Below are positions 36,577 through 47,714 of a DNA stretch of 64,000 nt, piece by piece. Made by a program: the position numbers and the translations under genes. The first letter of the stretch is position 1, and each line of letters opens with the position of its first letter. The notes under the pieces are model-generated. The model was not told the DNA's origin. It worked only from the letters and a program-made list of their open reading frames with translations, and did not search any database. Source of the stretch: Pinus tabuliformis (Eukaryota > Streptophyta > Pinopsida > Pinales > Pinaceae); NCBI GenBank assembly GCA_031772625.1, contig CM062817.1:946428327-946492326 (forward strand), in the 5' to 3' direction.

Positions 36577-38169
36577 TTGGATCCAATCAAGGGCATCCCT
36601 TATCTCCTACCCTTTTTTGCATATAAATTGGTGAGCTAGAACAATGTTTGGAAGATGTAGATTGTATTGGAACCACACTCAATAGTATGGTCATAAATCT
36701 TGTCCTTTATGATAACGATATTGTTCTTTTGGAAAGGAACCATTACAATATTGACAAGAAACTTAAAATCCTCCAAGATTTTTGTTCAAAGAAGGATATG
36801 ACAATAAATATAGACAAAATTAAATTCATGATAATTAAATCCAAAAATATCACCTAAGGTTCCTCCATTTATGACAATCACTCAGAGAAAGTTTCTTCAT
36901 GCAAATATTTGGGAATTAACATCCTAGAAGCTCAATTTGAATTATAACATTGAGAAAAGGATAGGTGGAAGTTGAAAATCTTACTATGGGGTTGAAAAAC
37001 GATTGCAAGTTGACATATCTTTGCAATGGTAATAAACATAGTCTCTTCTTTGAGACTCTTGCCGCTCATGCTATTTTATATCGAAATAAGGTTTGGGTAA
37101 TGGTATATCCAAAGAGTAATGGGTGAATATTGAACAATTATTTTTTTTATAACCTACAACCTCAATATTAGAGGAAATGCTCCCTACTGTATCCTCCATA
37201 TTTAAGCAATCTTTTCCCCCATTGAAAACATGACAATGAATAGGTATTTTATGTATAAGAAAAAAATATACAACATGGATGCCACTATGTTCCTAAAATT
37301 TCTTCCAACTTTGGCCAAAATCTCCACCTTTGACATAAGCGAGGGTAGCATAAGGATGCCGAGTCTTAGCTAGACTATTAGGGAATAAAGGGGGAGATCA
37401 TAGTGTATAATTCAAATATTTTTTTTTTGTTTTATAGGTGATGTGAGCCCTGTAATGACTGGTATGCCTAACTTGTATCTTGAGTATCCACAACTTAGCG
37501 GTATATTAGCCGTTAAAATTACCTAGGGATTACACCCACCATGGACCACACCATCCCTTAGCATGACTAAATTTTTTCCCATGGAGTTTTGAATTGGTGA
37601 CTATTACGCCACATAGTTTCTTAAAAGAGCACCATGACGCCATCTACTCTACACCCCATGAGTAGAATTTGGATAATATTAAAAATATTATTACTTCCAA
37701 ATTTAAGAAGAAATTGTAGGGAAATAAAGAGTTGGAGAGAAAAGAAGAAAATAAGATATTTAAGGAGGTCATCAACCTCAATCCCAAAAACCAAAATTAT
37801 CTCTCTGTTTTGACTAGTGTTAAGAATAAAAGGAATATTTTCAATATTAGAACTAATTCTCATGAGCTTCATAGTGAAACTATGCATTGGTCGATTCCCA
37901 AAACACCATGAGATGGAAGAGTTTGTGACTAGTTGGATCCCAGGAGGATTGAAGATGAAAACAATTTCCTCTTACATTGTCCATATTATAATCATATTCA
38001 ATCTATTTTTCAAAAGATTTGGCACACTACCAACCTTATTGACCTATTAACTTGGAAAACTTCTTTTGAACATAGAAATAAAACGTTAAAAGATTGTAAT
38101 TAATATCTTGCTTTTTTTAGGGTCCTCTAGACCATATTGGTCTTAGTGTATGTCAATCATTATCATCAT
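36577..38169 (+). pseudogene. Non-L1 LINE reverse transcriptase, right half of the split decayed copy
   Basis: Continues the LINE interrupted at 25735. PLSPTLFCI (near 36596-36622), LVLYDNDIVLLERN (with YADD changed to YDND), KILQDFCSKKDMTIN and KFMIIKSKN are readable up to 36857. Further scraps parallel YKYLGI (near 36900), EVWG, INPTLEDQKYLS (37770-37815), NSHELHSETMHWSIPKTP (37850-37910) and EDENNFLLHCPYYNHI (37945-37995). The 3' end resembles the intact copy (TTTTTAGG-CC then ATCATTATCATCAT at 38156-38169). The catalytic box and frame are lost. Confidence 0.9.
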
Positions 38170-38305
38170 ATTTTTTTAGAAAATAATATATATATAAATA
38201 ATTTTATTTTGAAATATTTTAAAATTTATATAGAAACAATACTTTATTGCATTTAAAATTATGATATATTTATTTAATTAGAAAATGAAAAAATATTATA
38301 GGTAT

Positions 38306-38328
38306 TATGTGTGTGTGTGTGTGTGTGT
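38306..38328 (+). repeat. (TG)n microsatellite
   Basis: About eleven consecutive TG dinucleotides within AT-rich spacer (38170-38435) that holds nothing else recognised. Confidence 0.95.
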
Positions 38329-38460
38329 TTTACAAGCTTGTTTAATTTAAAAAAAATTATTATGTTTTTAATAATTAGAAATATTATGAAAACCAAACTC
38401 TATTGAAAATGCTTTGGAAGAAAACTATTAACCCTATTATGTTACTCGCTCCCGATCAGG

Positions 38461-39184
38461 ATGAGGAAACATGGAGGTGATAACGACAGGGGCATTTATT
38501 ATAAGGACATGACAGTAGGAGGTGACCGCAGGTCTCAGGCTACCTTCCCAACAAGTGAAATGAGTACTCTATCAGATCAAATTTCAAGTGGCAGGAGTGG
38601 GAAAGGAGGAGTACAGATGATTAGGAAAAATGGCAGTGGTTATGGCAGGGAGAGAAGGATGGCGAAGAGGCATAACAGGAAGGTGACGGGCGCCAAAGTA
38701 AATGATAACGCAGACAGAGTGAAGGAGGAAACGGCTCGAGAAGCAAGAGGAAAACATTACCAGGGTAATCTGCAAGCTTGGGTATGTGCAAACTGCTTTC
38801 TCCACCTTACTTGCTTTCATTTTTATCAGTCAGTCGTGGAAGGATCTGGGACTTGATAGGAGTTTGAAAAAACTGGGAAGGCCCCATGTTTCGCAGTATG
38901 AAGACCACCTGGAGAGGTCCCAGGGTGGATACCCTGAAGAAAAAAGAAACTGCAGTCAGAGGCAAAGGTTGAGGAACAATGAGGAAAACCAAAATGTGAC
39001 ACCCATGGCTGGAACTAAGGGAAAGATAGACACCGGAGAATTGACGATGGATCCCTTAACTTTGTACCTGACCTGCATGATAGAGGGAGTTCTTCATCTC
39101 CTGATCTCGAGAAAGGGTTATCAGGAACAAAGTATAAAAACGGAAGGGTAGTGTAGTAGGAGTAGGGAAATACCCAAAAGTCAA
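38461..39184 (+). pseudogene. Region upstream of ORF3 in the truncated L1
   Basis: Overlapping short plus-strand frames (38461-38856 and 38786-39151) encode Arg/Gly/Lys-rich, low-complexity peptides. By position they correspond to the basic ORF2 C-terminal extension and inter-ORF region of the full-length L1 (53656-52747 region). No domain is recognised, and it is probably a decayed or untranslated spacer. Confidence 0.35.
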
Positions 39185-39268
39185 GTGTTTAACGATGAGG
39201 AGAATGAAAATTCTATCAAACTAACACCTGTGATTGATACATTTGAACAGGAGAAGGTAGAAGACAGG

Positions 39269-39814
39269 ATGGCTCGACAGGGTCAGAGGCGTGGTCGTGG
39301 AGGCAGGGGTCGTCTGAGGCAAAGTAACCAGGGTGACAGGCCTGTGGAAGAACCAGGGAACCAACGCAGAGGGAGGCGGTCCACCCAGACTGTTGCCCAA
39401 GAGGCAGCCCGCGCTTACCAGGAAGAGACTGACGAAGACATTTGTCATATAATTCAAAATCTAGAGGAAAAAGTCCTGGAAGAACAGTCGAGCTTAGAAA
39501 CTGAAGAGTGGGCTACTATAGTTAGTGACCCAGGCAATACAAGGGGTAGACAGACGCTCTATCGAAGGTCCCTGCACATTTATTGGATTCTAAAGAGTCT
39601 TTTGGCAAAGGCCCTGGAACAAGTTGCAAAAGAAATGGCTGAAATTGCCAATGGAATGCCAAACTTGCAGAAGGAAATGAAAAATTTCCAAACCATTATG
39701 ATCAACCAGATATCTCAGACCCTGTCCAGGATGGCAGGTTTGTTCCCAATCCAAGAAGATCATGCGAATTTCCCCATGGAAACAGACAAAGATAATGGAA
39801 CCAGAAAGGCCTAA
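39269..39814 (+). CDS. L1 third ORF (181 aa), uninterrupted; function unknown
   Basis: From ATG 39269 the frame runs 181 codons to TAA; it is also open upstream to 39185. The N-terminus is Arg/Gly-rich (MARQGQRRGRGGRGRLRQ), suited to nucleic-acid binding. The centre is EEWATIVSDPGNTRGRQ then LHIYWILKSLL, followed by a heptad-like helix (about residues 120-165) and an acidic tail. The same layout occurs in the full-length L1 at 52633-52061 (190 codons) with about 45 % identity over the 38-residue core and mostly conservative differences. The basic-plus-coiled-coil design recalls L1 ORF1 RNA chaperones, but that is only an analogy. As part of a truncated insertion it has no obvious promoter. 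Confidence 0.6.
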   Translation: MARQGQRRGRGGRGRLRQSNQGDRPVEEPGNQRRGRRSTQTVAQEAARAYQEETDEDICHIIQNLEEKVLEEQSSLETEEWATIVSDPGNTRGRQTLYRRSLHIYWILKSLLAKALEQVAKEMAEIANGMPNLQKEMKNFQTIMINQISQTLSRMAGLFPIQEDHANFPMETDKDNGTRKA

Positions 39815-40108
39815 TGCCGCTGACGATATGCTGGAGGTTTCTTGTTTCTCTACGTTTATAGTCTTATGTTGAATAGAAGCTTTATAAGAAATTTTAGATG
39901 TTTGGTATATATAGCCAGTATGGACAGAATTATCAAATTTTGGTTTTGGAATGCCTACAGTAAACTGAGGTGGCCAACAGACCTGGTTTCCCCTTGGGGT
40001 AGGTTGAGGCCACCATAGCTGTGTATCTGGCCTTTATGTTTAATGTGAATAGAAAGAATAAAACTATCTTACTTACAAACAAACAAACAAAAACCAATTA
40101 TGTTACTC

Positions 40109-40799
40109 AAAACTATTATGGTGGTCCGGCCAAACCGAATTCCAAGCTCGCCAAACTAGCCATGTACACTACAAGCATGATGTATGTTCATGTTAGACAT
40201 TATCTAATTTAATATGCGAAAGAAAAGAAAACATATATCAAATGCGTTATGTTGCATTTGAGATCATTTAGACACTTAATTATGGTGCAAGCTTTATATC
40301 AAAGTGTATTAATGATGGGGAGTGATTTAATGATCAAATAGTTAGTACCAAATTAATTACGTAAGAGTTTTGAAGTGAGAACATGTATACATAAGTAAGG
40401 TATAAAATACTGTGTTAAAATTATTTATATATATATATATATATAAAGGGAAAGATGTATATATTTAGTTAATGATGTAAAATAGAGCGTAAAATAAAAA
40501 TAATATAATCATATTTTAAAGACAGTAGAAAGATGAACGTAAATTAGAAATATAAAAATTATTATGTATATGGGGTGATTGGAAAAAAAAAAATATATAT
40601 ATAATATATATATATAATATTTTGGTTGATTTCAAAAGAAAGAGTTAAATTTATAATGGCTTCTAGAAGATGTATATTTGTTTAGAAGATGTATATTTGT
40701 TTAAAAACAAAGAGGTTAGTTTTCTTTCATTTTTCTAATATAATCATATTTTGAAGACAGTAGAAAGAAATATAAAAACTATTATATATATATAATAAT
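40109..40799. other. AT-rich spacer
   Basis: No gene seen. Contains TA runs (40425-40446, 40590-40620) and a locally duplicated AGAAGATGTATATTTGTTTA (about 40667 and 40684). Confidence 0.6.
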
Positions 40800-40945
40800 A
40801 TCTATTTTTAAAGTCAAGAGATTCACCTCTGCACAGCGATTTGTCTGTTAAATCTAGCAAAGCATACATACTCTACCCCTTTTGGTTTTGAACCTGTGAC
40901 ATTTTAGGAAGAAACACATTCTCTTAACCATACTCAAATTTATAG
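40800..40945 (-). repeat. SINE-like tRNA-derived unit
   Basis: On the minus strand, TGAGTATGGTTAAGAG (near 40921-40936) resembles a tRNA-derived A box and GGTTCAAAACC (40894-40884) the B box, about 30 bp apart. This is the head arrangement of plant SINEs such as Au-like families. It is followed by about 90 bp of non-tRNA body and an AT tail. No clear TSD. Confidence 0.45.
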
Positions 40946-41849
40946 TAACAAAATGGTTTGTTTTCCTTCACATTCTTTATTTAGTTGAGTTACATCTTCA
41001 CTTTTCTTATTTAGTTGAGACAGTTACATAATTTTAGAGGTAGTTTGTTTAGATTTTGCCTAAAATTAGAGTAGAGTATACTGATGCATCCTTATGATTC
41101 GAATCAATTTCGAGGAATTGATCCATCAATGTAATTCGATTCAAATTGCGAGAATAATGATCTGTCATTGTGTATGTATATGTACCCTGGCGCAGCGAGA
41201 TCGAGAAATGTAGGAGGGATGCGAGAGGAGAGAGTAGCAGGTCGCGCAGGGGAATTGGAGTTAAAGGTATGCGAATTCCTATGTGGTCTATCACAGGATT
41301 GATGATCTCAGGTCTGTAAATTTTAATTAAAGAGCAGGTTTTTATTTTTTCATTTTCTTTCACTTGGAAATATGCGATGCAAGTTTGAAAAGAGACGAAA
41401 TCAGACATAAATTTAGAAATGTATACGAAAACCCAGGCCTCTTAGTTGAAGCAATCGGAATTGAACTATTAAACTCGTTGTTTAGCAAGTCGAACCCTGG
41501 AGTATGAAGGTTTTTGAGATCCAGAGACTGTGACAGTGAAAATAGGAGTTTGAACTAGAATGGGATTTTGCAACAAGGAAATTATAACTTTCCCTTCTAA
41601 CATGTGATGAGATTGTGGAATGGGGATTCGTGCCAGAAGACAACCATTAATAGCAGAAATTGAAGGTTACATTTGTATTTGTTGATGGAGATCATCACGC
41701 GGCGAAATCGTGGTTCAGATTCTACAAAGTTTGATAGATTAAACACTAGAGGAAGTGTGGGCCGTTCAGAAACATCCTGAGTCACAATCTCTCAATCTGT
41801 TTGAAGGTAAAATAATATCTATGATGGATTCATATCTTTTTCTTTTCAT
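40946..41849. other. Mixed-composition non-coding stretch
   Basis: It contains a GC-richer patch (41185-41280, GCGCAGCGAGATCGAG) unlike the neighbouring AT-rich spacer, and a GAAG-GTAAAATA junction near 41805 that could be a splice donor. No open frame supports a gene; it could be an untranslated exon or an eroded element. Confidence 0.3.
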
Positions 41850-43600
41850 CTGCATCATATATCAAAGATATCCTGATAGAATGCTGAAATATAAACTAAC
41901 CCAATTAATTTTGATGCCTTATCCATGTGCCTTGATCCCAGTGAGCATTATTCCAGGCTTAAGTTCTGTTCTTTTCTTTCATCTCAGGGTTCATGATCAG
42001 CGTATGGGTGAATTTCTCCGAACAATAATCACATTCTTAACCAAATTTTCCCCGGTTTGAGGCCTCTTTCATCATCCTTAGTCTTATGAAATGTAATCCA
42101 TAACTCAGGGCCTTTAATTTCATCTCCCAATTTTATGAAGGTTATGATAGCTATATGTAGTGTGCGATACCTCTTACCAATGCTCATATATTTTCTGTGA
42201 AAGGATAAATATGTCCTACAATGGTCATGTGTGGCAATTTGAAGCTCCATTCATGCAATGAACAATATCCAAGCCCTAAGTCCCTTGGTTTCATCATGTA
42301 ATCATTTTCAAGGAAAATCATACATGCACCATATCCATTAGTGATGTTCATATTTAGAATGGGAAGCCAAATATCTAGTACAAAGTTTATATGTGGTAGT
42401 TTGAGTCACCATTCATGGAAGTTGACCCTAATGATCATTGTTCTAAGGCCTTAATCCTTCAACTTTATAACCTAACCAGCATTAAGGCTTTACAATCACT
42501 TTGTGTTGGGTGATTATTATCAAAGATATCAGATTATAATACCTATATATAAATTAGGTAATACACTTAGGTTCAAGTAGGATGGTTTGAGGCCTCACTC
42601 ATGGACCTTGATGTTTACAAGCATTATTTAAGGCCTTCTAACCTTCATTCCATGTGACCACCAAAGTTAGGGCCCTACCATCATTCTATGGTAACTACTT
42701 CCTCCTAAATATCATCACATTTCTAGTCAAGGTCTAATACTCCTATATATAGATTATGTGTGAGAGTTAGAGACCTGTTTCATTACCATTAAGATGGAGA
42801 ATCATCATTTAGGGCCATAGGATTTTAATTTCATCCTCAAAGGTTATGAAGGAATTCATACCTATATGTTGTCGACAATGCCTCCTAATAGTGGTCCTTT
42901 ACTTTTTGTTGGAAGAAAAATATCCAATACAACTTTAGTGTGTGGTGCTTTAAGACCTTGTTCATGGTTTTCATGTTAAAGAACCTTGATTTAGGTACTA
43001 AGCCATTTTTTTCATTCTCTAGCCAATGACATGGTGGAGAGATTCACCCATGGTGTGAAATACCTCATAGAAATTCTCCATTGCTAATGGTAAATAAAAT
43101 ATCCCTTACAATGGTCATGTGTATTGGTTTGATGCATTGTTCACCGAAGTTGAACCTAAGGAGCCTCATTGAAGGGCTTAAGGATTTTAATCGCAGCCCT
43201 TGACAATTTTCATGATTCCTCATAACTATCATGATTTCAATGAAGGCCAAAGGTCGCCTAGAATAGCCATGTGTGGTAGTTTGCGGCTTTATTAATGGAT
43301 ATCAAGCCTATCAAGCCTCATTCAAGGTACAAGAAAAATGATTTGTGTCGTACCATTTTCATGAAACTAATACATGTACTTGTGCAAAATACCTTTTAAC
43401 ATTTCTCATGTTCTTAGTGGGAAGATAAAGGTTTCATAAAAAGATTATATGTGGAAGTTTCCATTCAGCTCAAGGAATTTCATTTATGGCCTTAGATCCT
43501 TGATTTCATATTCTGACCAATTGCATAACCCTAATATGTATCTTTGACATAAAATAACTAGTATTGATGCTTATAATCTCCCACGACCATAAAGTATCCC
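41850..43600 (+). repeat. Degenerate tandem array, period about 180 bp (about 10 units)
   Basis: A consensus-like phrase CATGTGTGGTAGTTTGAGGC plus CTCATTCATGGA recurs with its TTTGA-type anchor at about 41910, 42056, 42238, 42400, 42586, 42766, 42949, 43128, 43280 and 43458. Spacings are 146, 182, 162, 186, 180, 183, 179, 152 and 178 bp. Between anchors, AAGGCCTTAA-CCTT-ATTTCAT and AAATATCCTACAATGGTC-like segments also recur in phase. Units are highly diverged, so this is an old satellite-like array or an eroded tandem duplication. No coding potential is seen. Confidence 0.75.
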
Positions 43601-46600
43601 ATACATAAATCATAATTGAAAATTAAATTTATCATTCATTTATATAAATAATTAAAACATTCATTAATTTTTAAATTTATTATTTTTATCATCTAACTCA
43701 TATAAAATATTTAAGACCAATCTATGGTGCATAATACCTACTATCCACTCTGTTCTTAATCATGGTATAAATTTCAATATATATTGAATATTATATTTTT
43801 GATGATATATTCTTATTGGAAATTATTGGATATCTATTACATATTATATTTGTATTCATATATCTATATAGACAATTATTAGATATATATTACATATTTT
43901 ATTGGTTTAATAAATGTTTGTTCTTCCACTTTTAATTTGATTTTTGTTATACATATAAAATTGATTGTGATAAGCTTACATCGTCTCATATTCATGAGAG
44001 GTACATAATGAGCATTCAATCCGAGGATATATTCTGAAGCATATGGTGGGAAATTCAAAACCTTTTTATCCAATAATGTAAATTTTTTACACCAAAAAGG
44101 GGAATAGACTAGCGACCAACGAATGCCTTCGTTTCTGTGGAATTAGAACATACTGCAGCTACTTGTGGCATATATTAGTCTGATAAATATTACTTAAAAT
44201 GTTATGGAAATATTGAAATTGTATAATTTATAAAATGTAATATGAAAAGTAACCAATAGTATAATTTTTGCTAAATTAAAAATGATAGGTTATTTTATTT
44301 TGAAAGCTAGACATTTTGGTTAGAAATATATGATAGTATAACGTGGACCTCACTAAGTTCTTAGAAACAGAAAACTCCTTGCAAATTAGATAGATGTAGG
44401 AAAGATAACATGTATAATTAATAAGTAAATAATAAATAATTTAATTGTCAATGATAAAAGAAATAGAAAACCCTTTGCAATTAGATAGATAAATTTAGGA
44501 AAGATAATATGTATAATTAATAATTAAATAATAAAAAATTAAATTGTTAGTAATAAAATTTTTAATGTAATTTAAATTAGTTAGGAAGAAAAAAGCATTA
44601 AGTTAGAAGAAAAAAGCATGAAAGGCGAGTTTTATTTCAAAGTAAAGGGATAGCCAAATTTTGATGCTTAGACTAGGTTATAAAAATTATATAAATGGTA
44701 TAAATGCTGTTTGTTTTACAAATTACAATTATATGGGATCAACTATAACAATCCTACTATATAGTGTTTTCAATATGTATTTTTAATTATAACAATCTTA
44801 TTATATAAGTCTTGTTAATATATGTTGAAAGTAATTTCCTTACAAGTGAATTATTATCGCTCTAAAATATAGGTGTAGTTGTGTTGATGTGTGATTATGT
44901 TATACATAAACACAAAAAAAATTATAAATAATTGTAAAGGAGCATGAGAATATTATGAAGCCATGATAGGGGAAGAGGAAATGACTCCCATGATAAATGA
45001 TTTAAATAATAATTTCACATGTAATTCGAAGAAACACTAAATTTTTCTTTGGTATTAAAACATTCTCTCACTTACCTTTGAGAATGTATGCACTAATAAG
45101 AAATTTAAGCCATTCACTAGAAGTTTTGTATGTCTTATAAAAGGGAGAATATAAAATGTATAAAAAAAATTGAAGGTTGTATTTTCATTATTTTTCATTC
45201 TTACTTATGTAATAAGAACTTTTATGTTCTTTTTGTCTTTATTTATTTATAATAATATGATTTTAAAATGCACTTATGCAGTATATTTTGCTGGCAAATA
45301 TATTGAACTTCCAAAATATGCCTAAGAAATAACATAATAGTTTCTAGGATGAACTTCTATTTTTATTATGATTTGCACAAAACCCTTGAAGTAGGGTAAC
45401 ACCATACAATTAGCCTCCATATCCATATAGACTTCATACATACAATACCATGGGTAATACCATGAACCTTCAATACCACACATCCAATACAATGGAATTA
45501 TTCCATTAATATCATATTATTTCCTAACAACTTGTGGTCCCTTGCATAATGGGGCTTAACCACTTTATTTATTAACTATTGCCTATTTATTCACCATCCT
45601 TAATTAAAATAACTATTTATGTTCCCTTTTATGAAGTAAAATGTAATAAAAAATGTTCCACATTCATGATAAGTTTTGCATACTTTATAAAAAAGTATAT
45701 ATCTATATATAAATATAAGAGGTTATTTTTCCATTTTTTTCAACATTATTTATTCTATAAAAACTTTTATGTTCTCCCTATCTTCTATTATGTATAATAA
45801 CATGGTTTTATAAAGCACATATAAAAAGCTAAAAGCTAAATGTATATGATATAACATTAAATGAGTAAATGTGAGGTTAAATATAATGTAATATGTAATA
45901 GTAGTTTGTGTGATAAAAAGGGATATATGTGCCCTGTGTTAAGAAGTTTATTTAGAAATTGTGTTATCATTTCTCATGAATATGTTATTTTAAAGTAAGA
46001 ATATATTGGAGTAACTAAAGAAAGTTTTCCTATTTTTTTTAATGGATTTATTATATAACTCATTTATATATCTATTTTGGAGTGACGCTTTATGCTCACT
46101 TTTTTTTTTTGTACATAGTGTGTACCCTAGGTTTTTATGATATTTGAAGAATTTAGTTCATAACATATAATTAACACAAAAGTTCCATGAATTTGAGAGA
46201 TGCATGAGTCCATGAATTTGAAAGATGCATGAGTCTTTGAAATCCAGATGGATTGTTATTGTAGGAAAAGGCATGAGTCAAATTTGAATATGGGAGAATG
46301 CATGGTCATGGACATAAAAGAGACATTGGATAACTTAAAAACCCATTACCAAACTACCTAAGATGATTATGTTTGAACCAAGATTAAGAAGCCAAGTACC
46401 TAAAATATTTTCCCAAAGAAAACTAACTTTCCTTTCCATAGAGTAATAAAAGAGATTGATTTCATAAGGGTTTTTATAAAAGAGGAGAGCAATTCATTAC
46501 TTCATGTGCTCTTTGTTGTGAGGGGGATTTCACAGTGGAGTATAGATAGAGTGAGATGAATGAGTTAGATGAATAATTAAAATAATTATCTTTTAACTTG

Positions 46601-47659
46601 GTTGTTTCATAAATAAAAAATTATAAAATTTTCTTATTAATTATTTAGAAATAAAAAATATGATAATTTTTTATTAGAATGAAGATATTATTTATATTTT
46701 ATATATTTATTATAATAAAGTTAAATGAATTCTACATTTTGTACGCACTATTTATTTATTTATGTATTAATGAATTTGGTTTTATAATGTAGAATATAAC
46801 CAAATGTAAGCACGAGATTGGTTTCTAAAAGTTGTATAATAAATCAGGAATCAATATGTTAAAAGTACATTTTAAACGTAAAAGATATTATTATGCTGTT
46901 TGGTTTGACATTTTATTTTGAAGTATATTGGATTGAGTGAGTTGAGTGGTAAATAAAGATCAATAGATGTTCATTAACTTGGCCGTTGGTAGTTAAAATT
47001 AATTTAGATTATATTTTTTTATTAAAAAAAAATAAAAAAAAATAATATAAATATAAATTTTATGTTATTATAATGAACGAAGTTTTCAGGGTTAGTTCAA
47101 TTCATCACGCGTAGTTAACCGCTTTTATTATTGAGAGATCACTTTTCTTGGTATTTTTAGGTGAATGTAGTGAGTCATCTTGGTAATTTCTAGGTGAATG
47201 TAGTGACTCATCTTCTTTGAAATAATATTCTAGGAAAATAATAATAATAAAAAGTTAGTTGGAATTTAGATTTTCCACGTACCATTTGTTGATGAAGTAA
47301 TGAATTTAATATGATAAGATTTAGATATTTTTTAATAGATGACAAAGATATTAGCAATGTACAATTAGAAATATGATAATGTAGCACATGAATTTGATTT
47401 ATTTTGAATGTTAGTTAAATATTCATGTGAAGTAATGATTTTATATGTTTGTTTATATTTAAATTTTATGGTATTTTCAAAAAGTTGAAATTTAAATAAA
47501 ATTAAAAACATATAATTTTATTATAATATCTAAAATGAAATATTTAACATTATTATTGAAATGGAATTAAAAGTGAATAAAAAAATAAACTCGTCAATCA
47601 ATTAAGTTACCTACTCAAAACAATAATAATATAATTTTAAAATTATAATTAAATTAAAA
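43601..47659. other. AT-rich spacer with small tandem duplications
   Basis: No gene recognised over 4 kb. Local tandem duplications occur: about 97 bp at 44363-44459 and 44460-44557, 25 bp at 46186-46235, and about 32 bp at 47147-47211. AT content is very high and no transposon termini were recognised. Confidence 0.6.
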
Positions 47660-47714
47660 ATTCAATTTTAATATTAAAACTTTTATAATAAAAGTTTTAA
47701 TATTAAAATTGAAT
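47660..47714. repeat. 55-bp near-perfect palindrome at the LINE 5' junction
   Basis: The left arm, 21 bp (47660-47680, beginning ATTCAATTTTAATATT), and the right arm (47694-47714, ending AATATTAAAATTGAAT) are exact reverse complements around a 13-nt AT centre. It would form a stable hairpin and lies against the 5' end of the LINE at 47709-50690. Confidence 0.9.

Larger units (their letters stand above)
38448..40096 (+). mobile_element. 5'-truncated L1 LINE (1649 bp)
   Basis: The segment is flanked by ATTATGTTACTC at 38436-38447 and 40097-40108, a 12-bp TSD. Its 3' end is (CAAA)n-like (40077-40094), as left by target-primed reverse transcription. It matches the 3' part of the full-length minus-strand L1 at 51795-59846 in the small third ORF and in 3' UTR landmarks (AAATTTTGG, then GGTGG, then CTGGTTTCC). 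Base composition is much more GC-rich than the surrounding spacer. ORF1 and most or all of the ORF2 domains are absent because of 5' truncation. Confidence 0.88.

Noticed and set aside
40884-40936. Functional tRNA gene
   Set aside because: A and B boxes are present but there is no acceptor stem or anticodon arm; it fits a SINE head instead.
41049-41408. 119-codon minus-strand ORF with a GC-richer patch
   Set aside because: No recognisable domain or splice-supported gene model; probably chance in non-coding DNA.
41850-43600. CRISPR-like array
   Set aside because: Units are long, diverged and continuous without unique spacers, and the genome is a plant nucleus; it is a tandem repeat.
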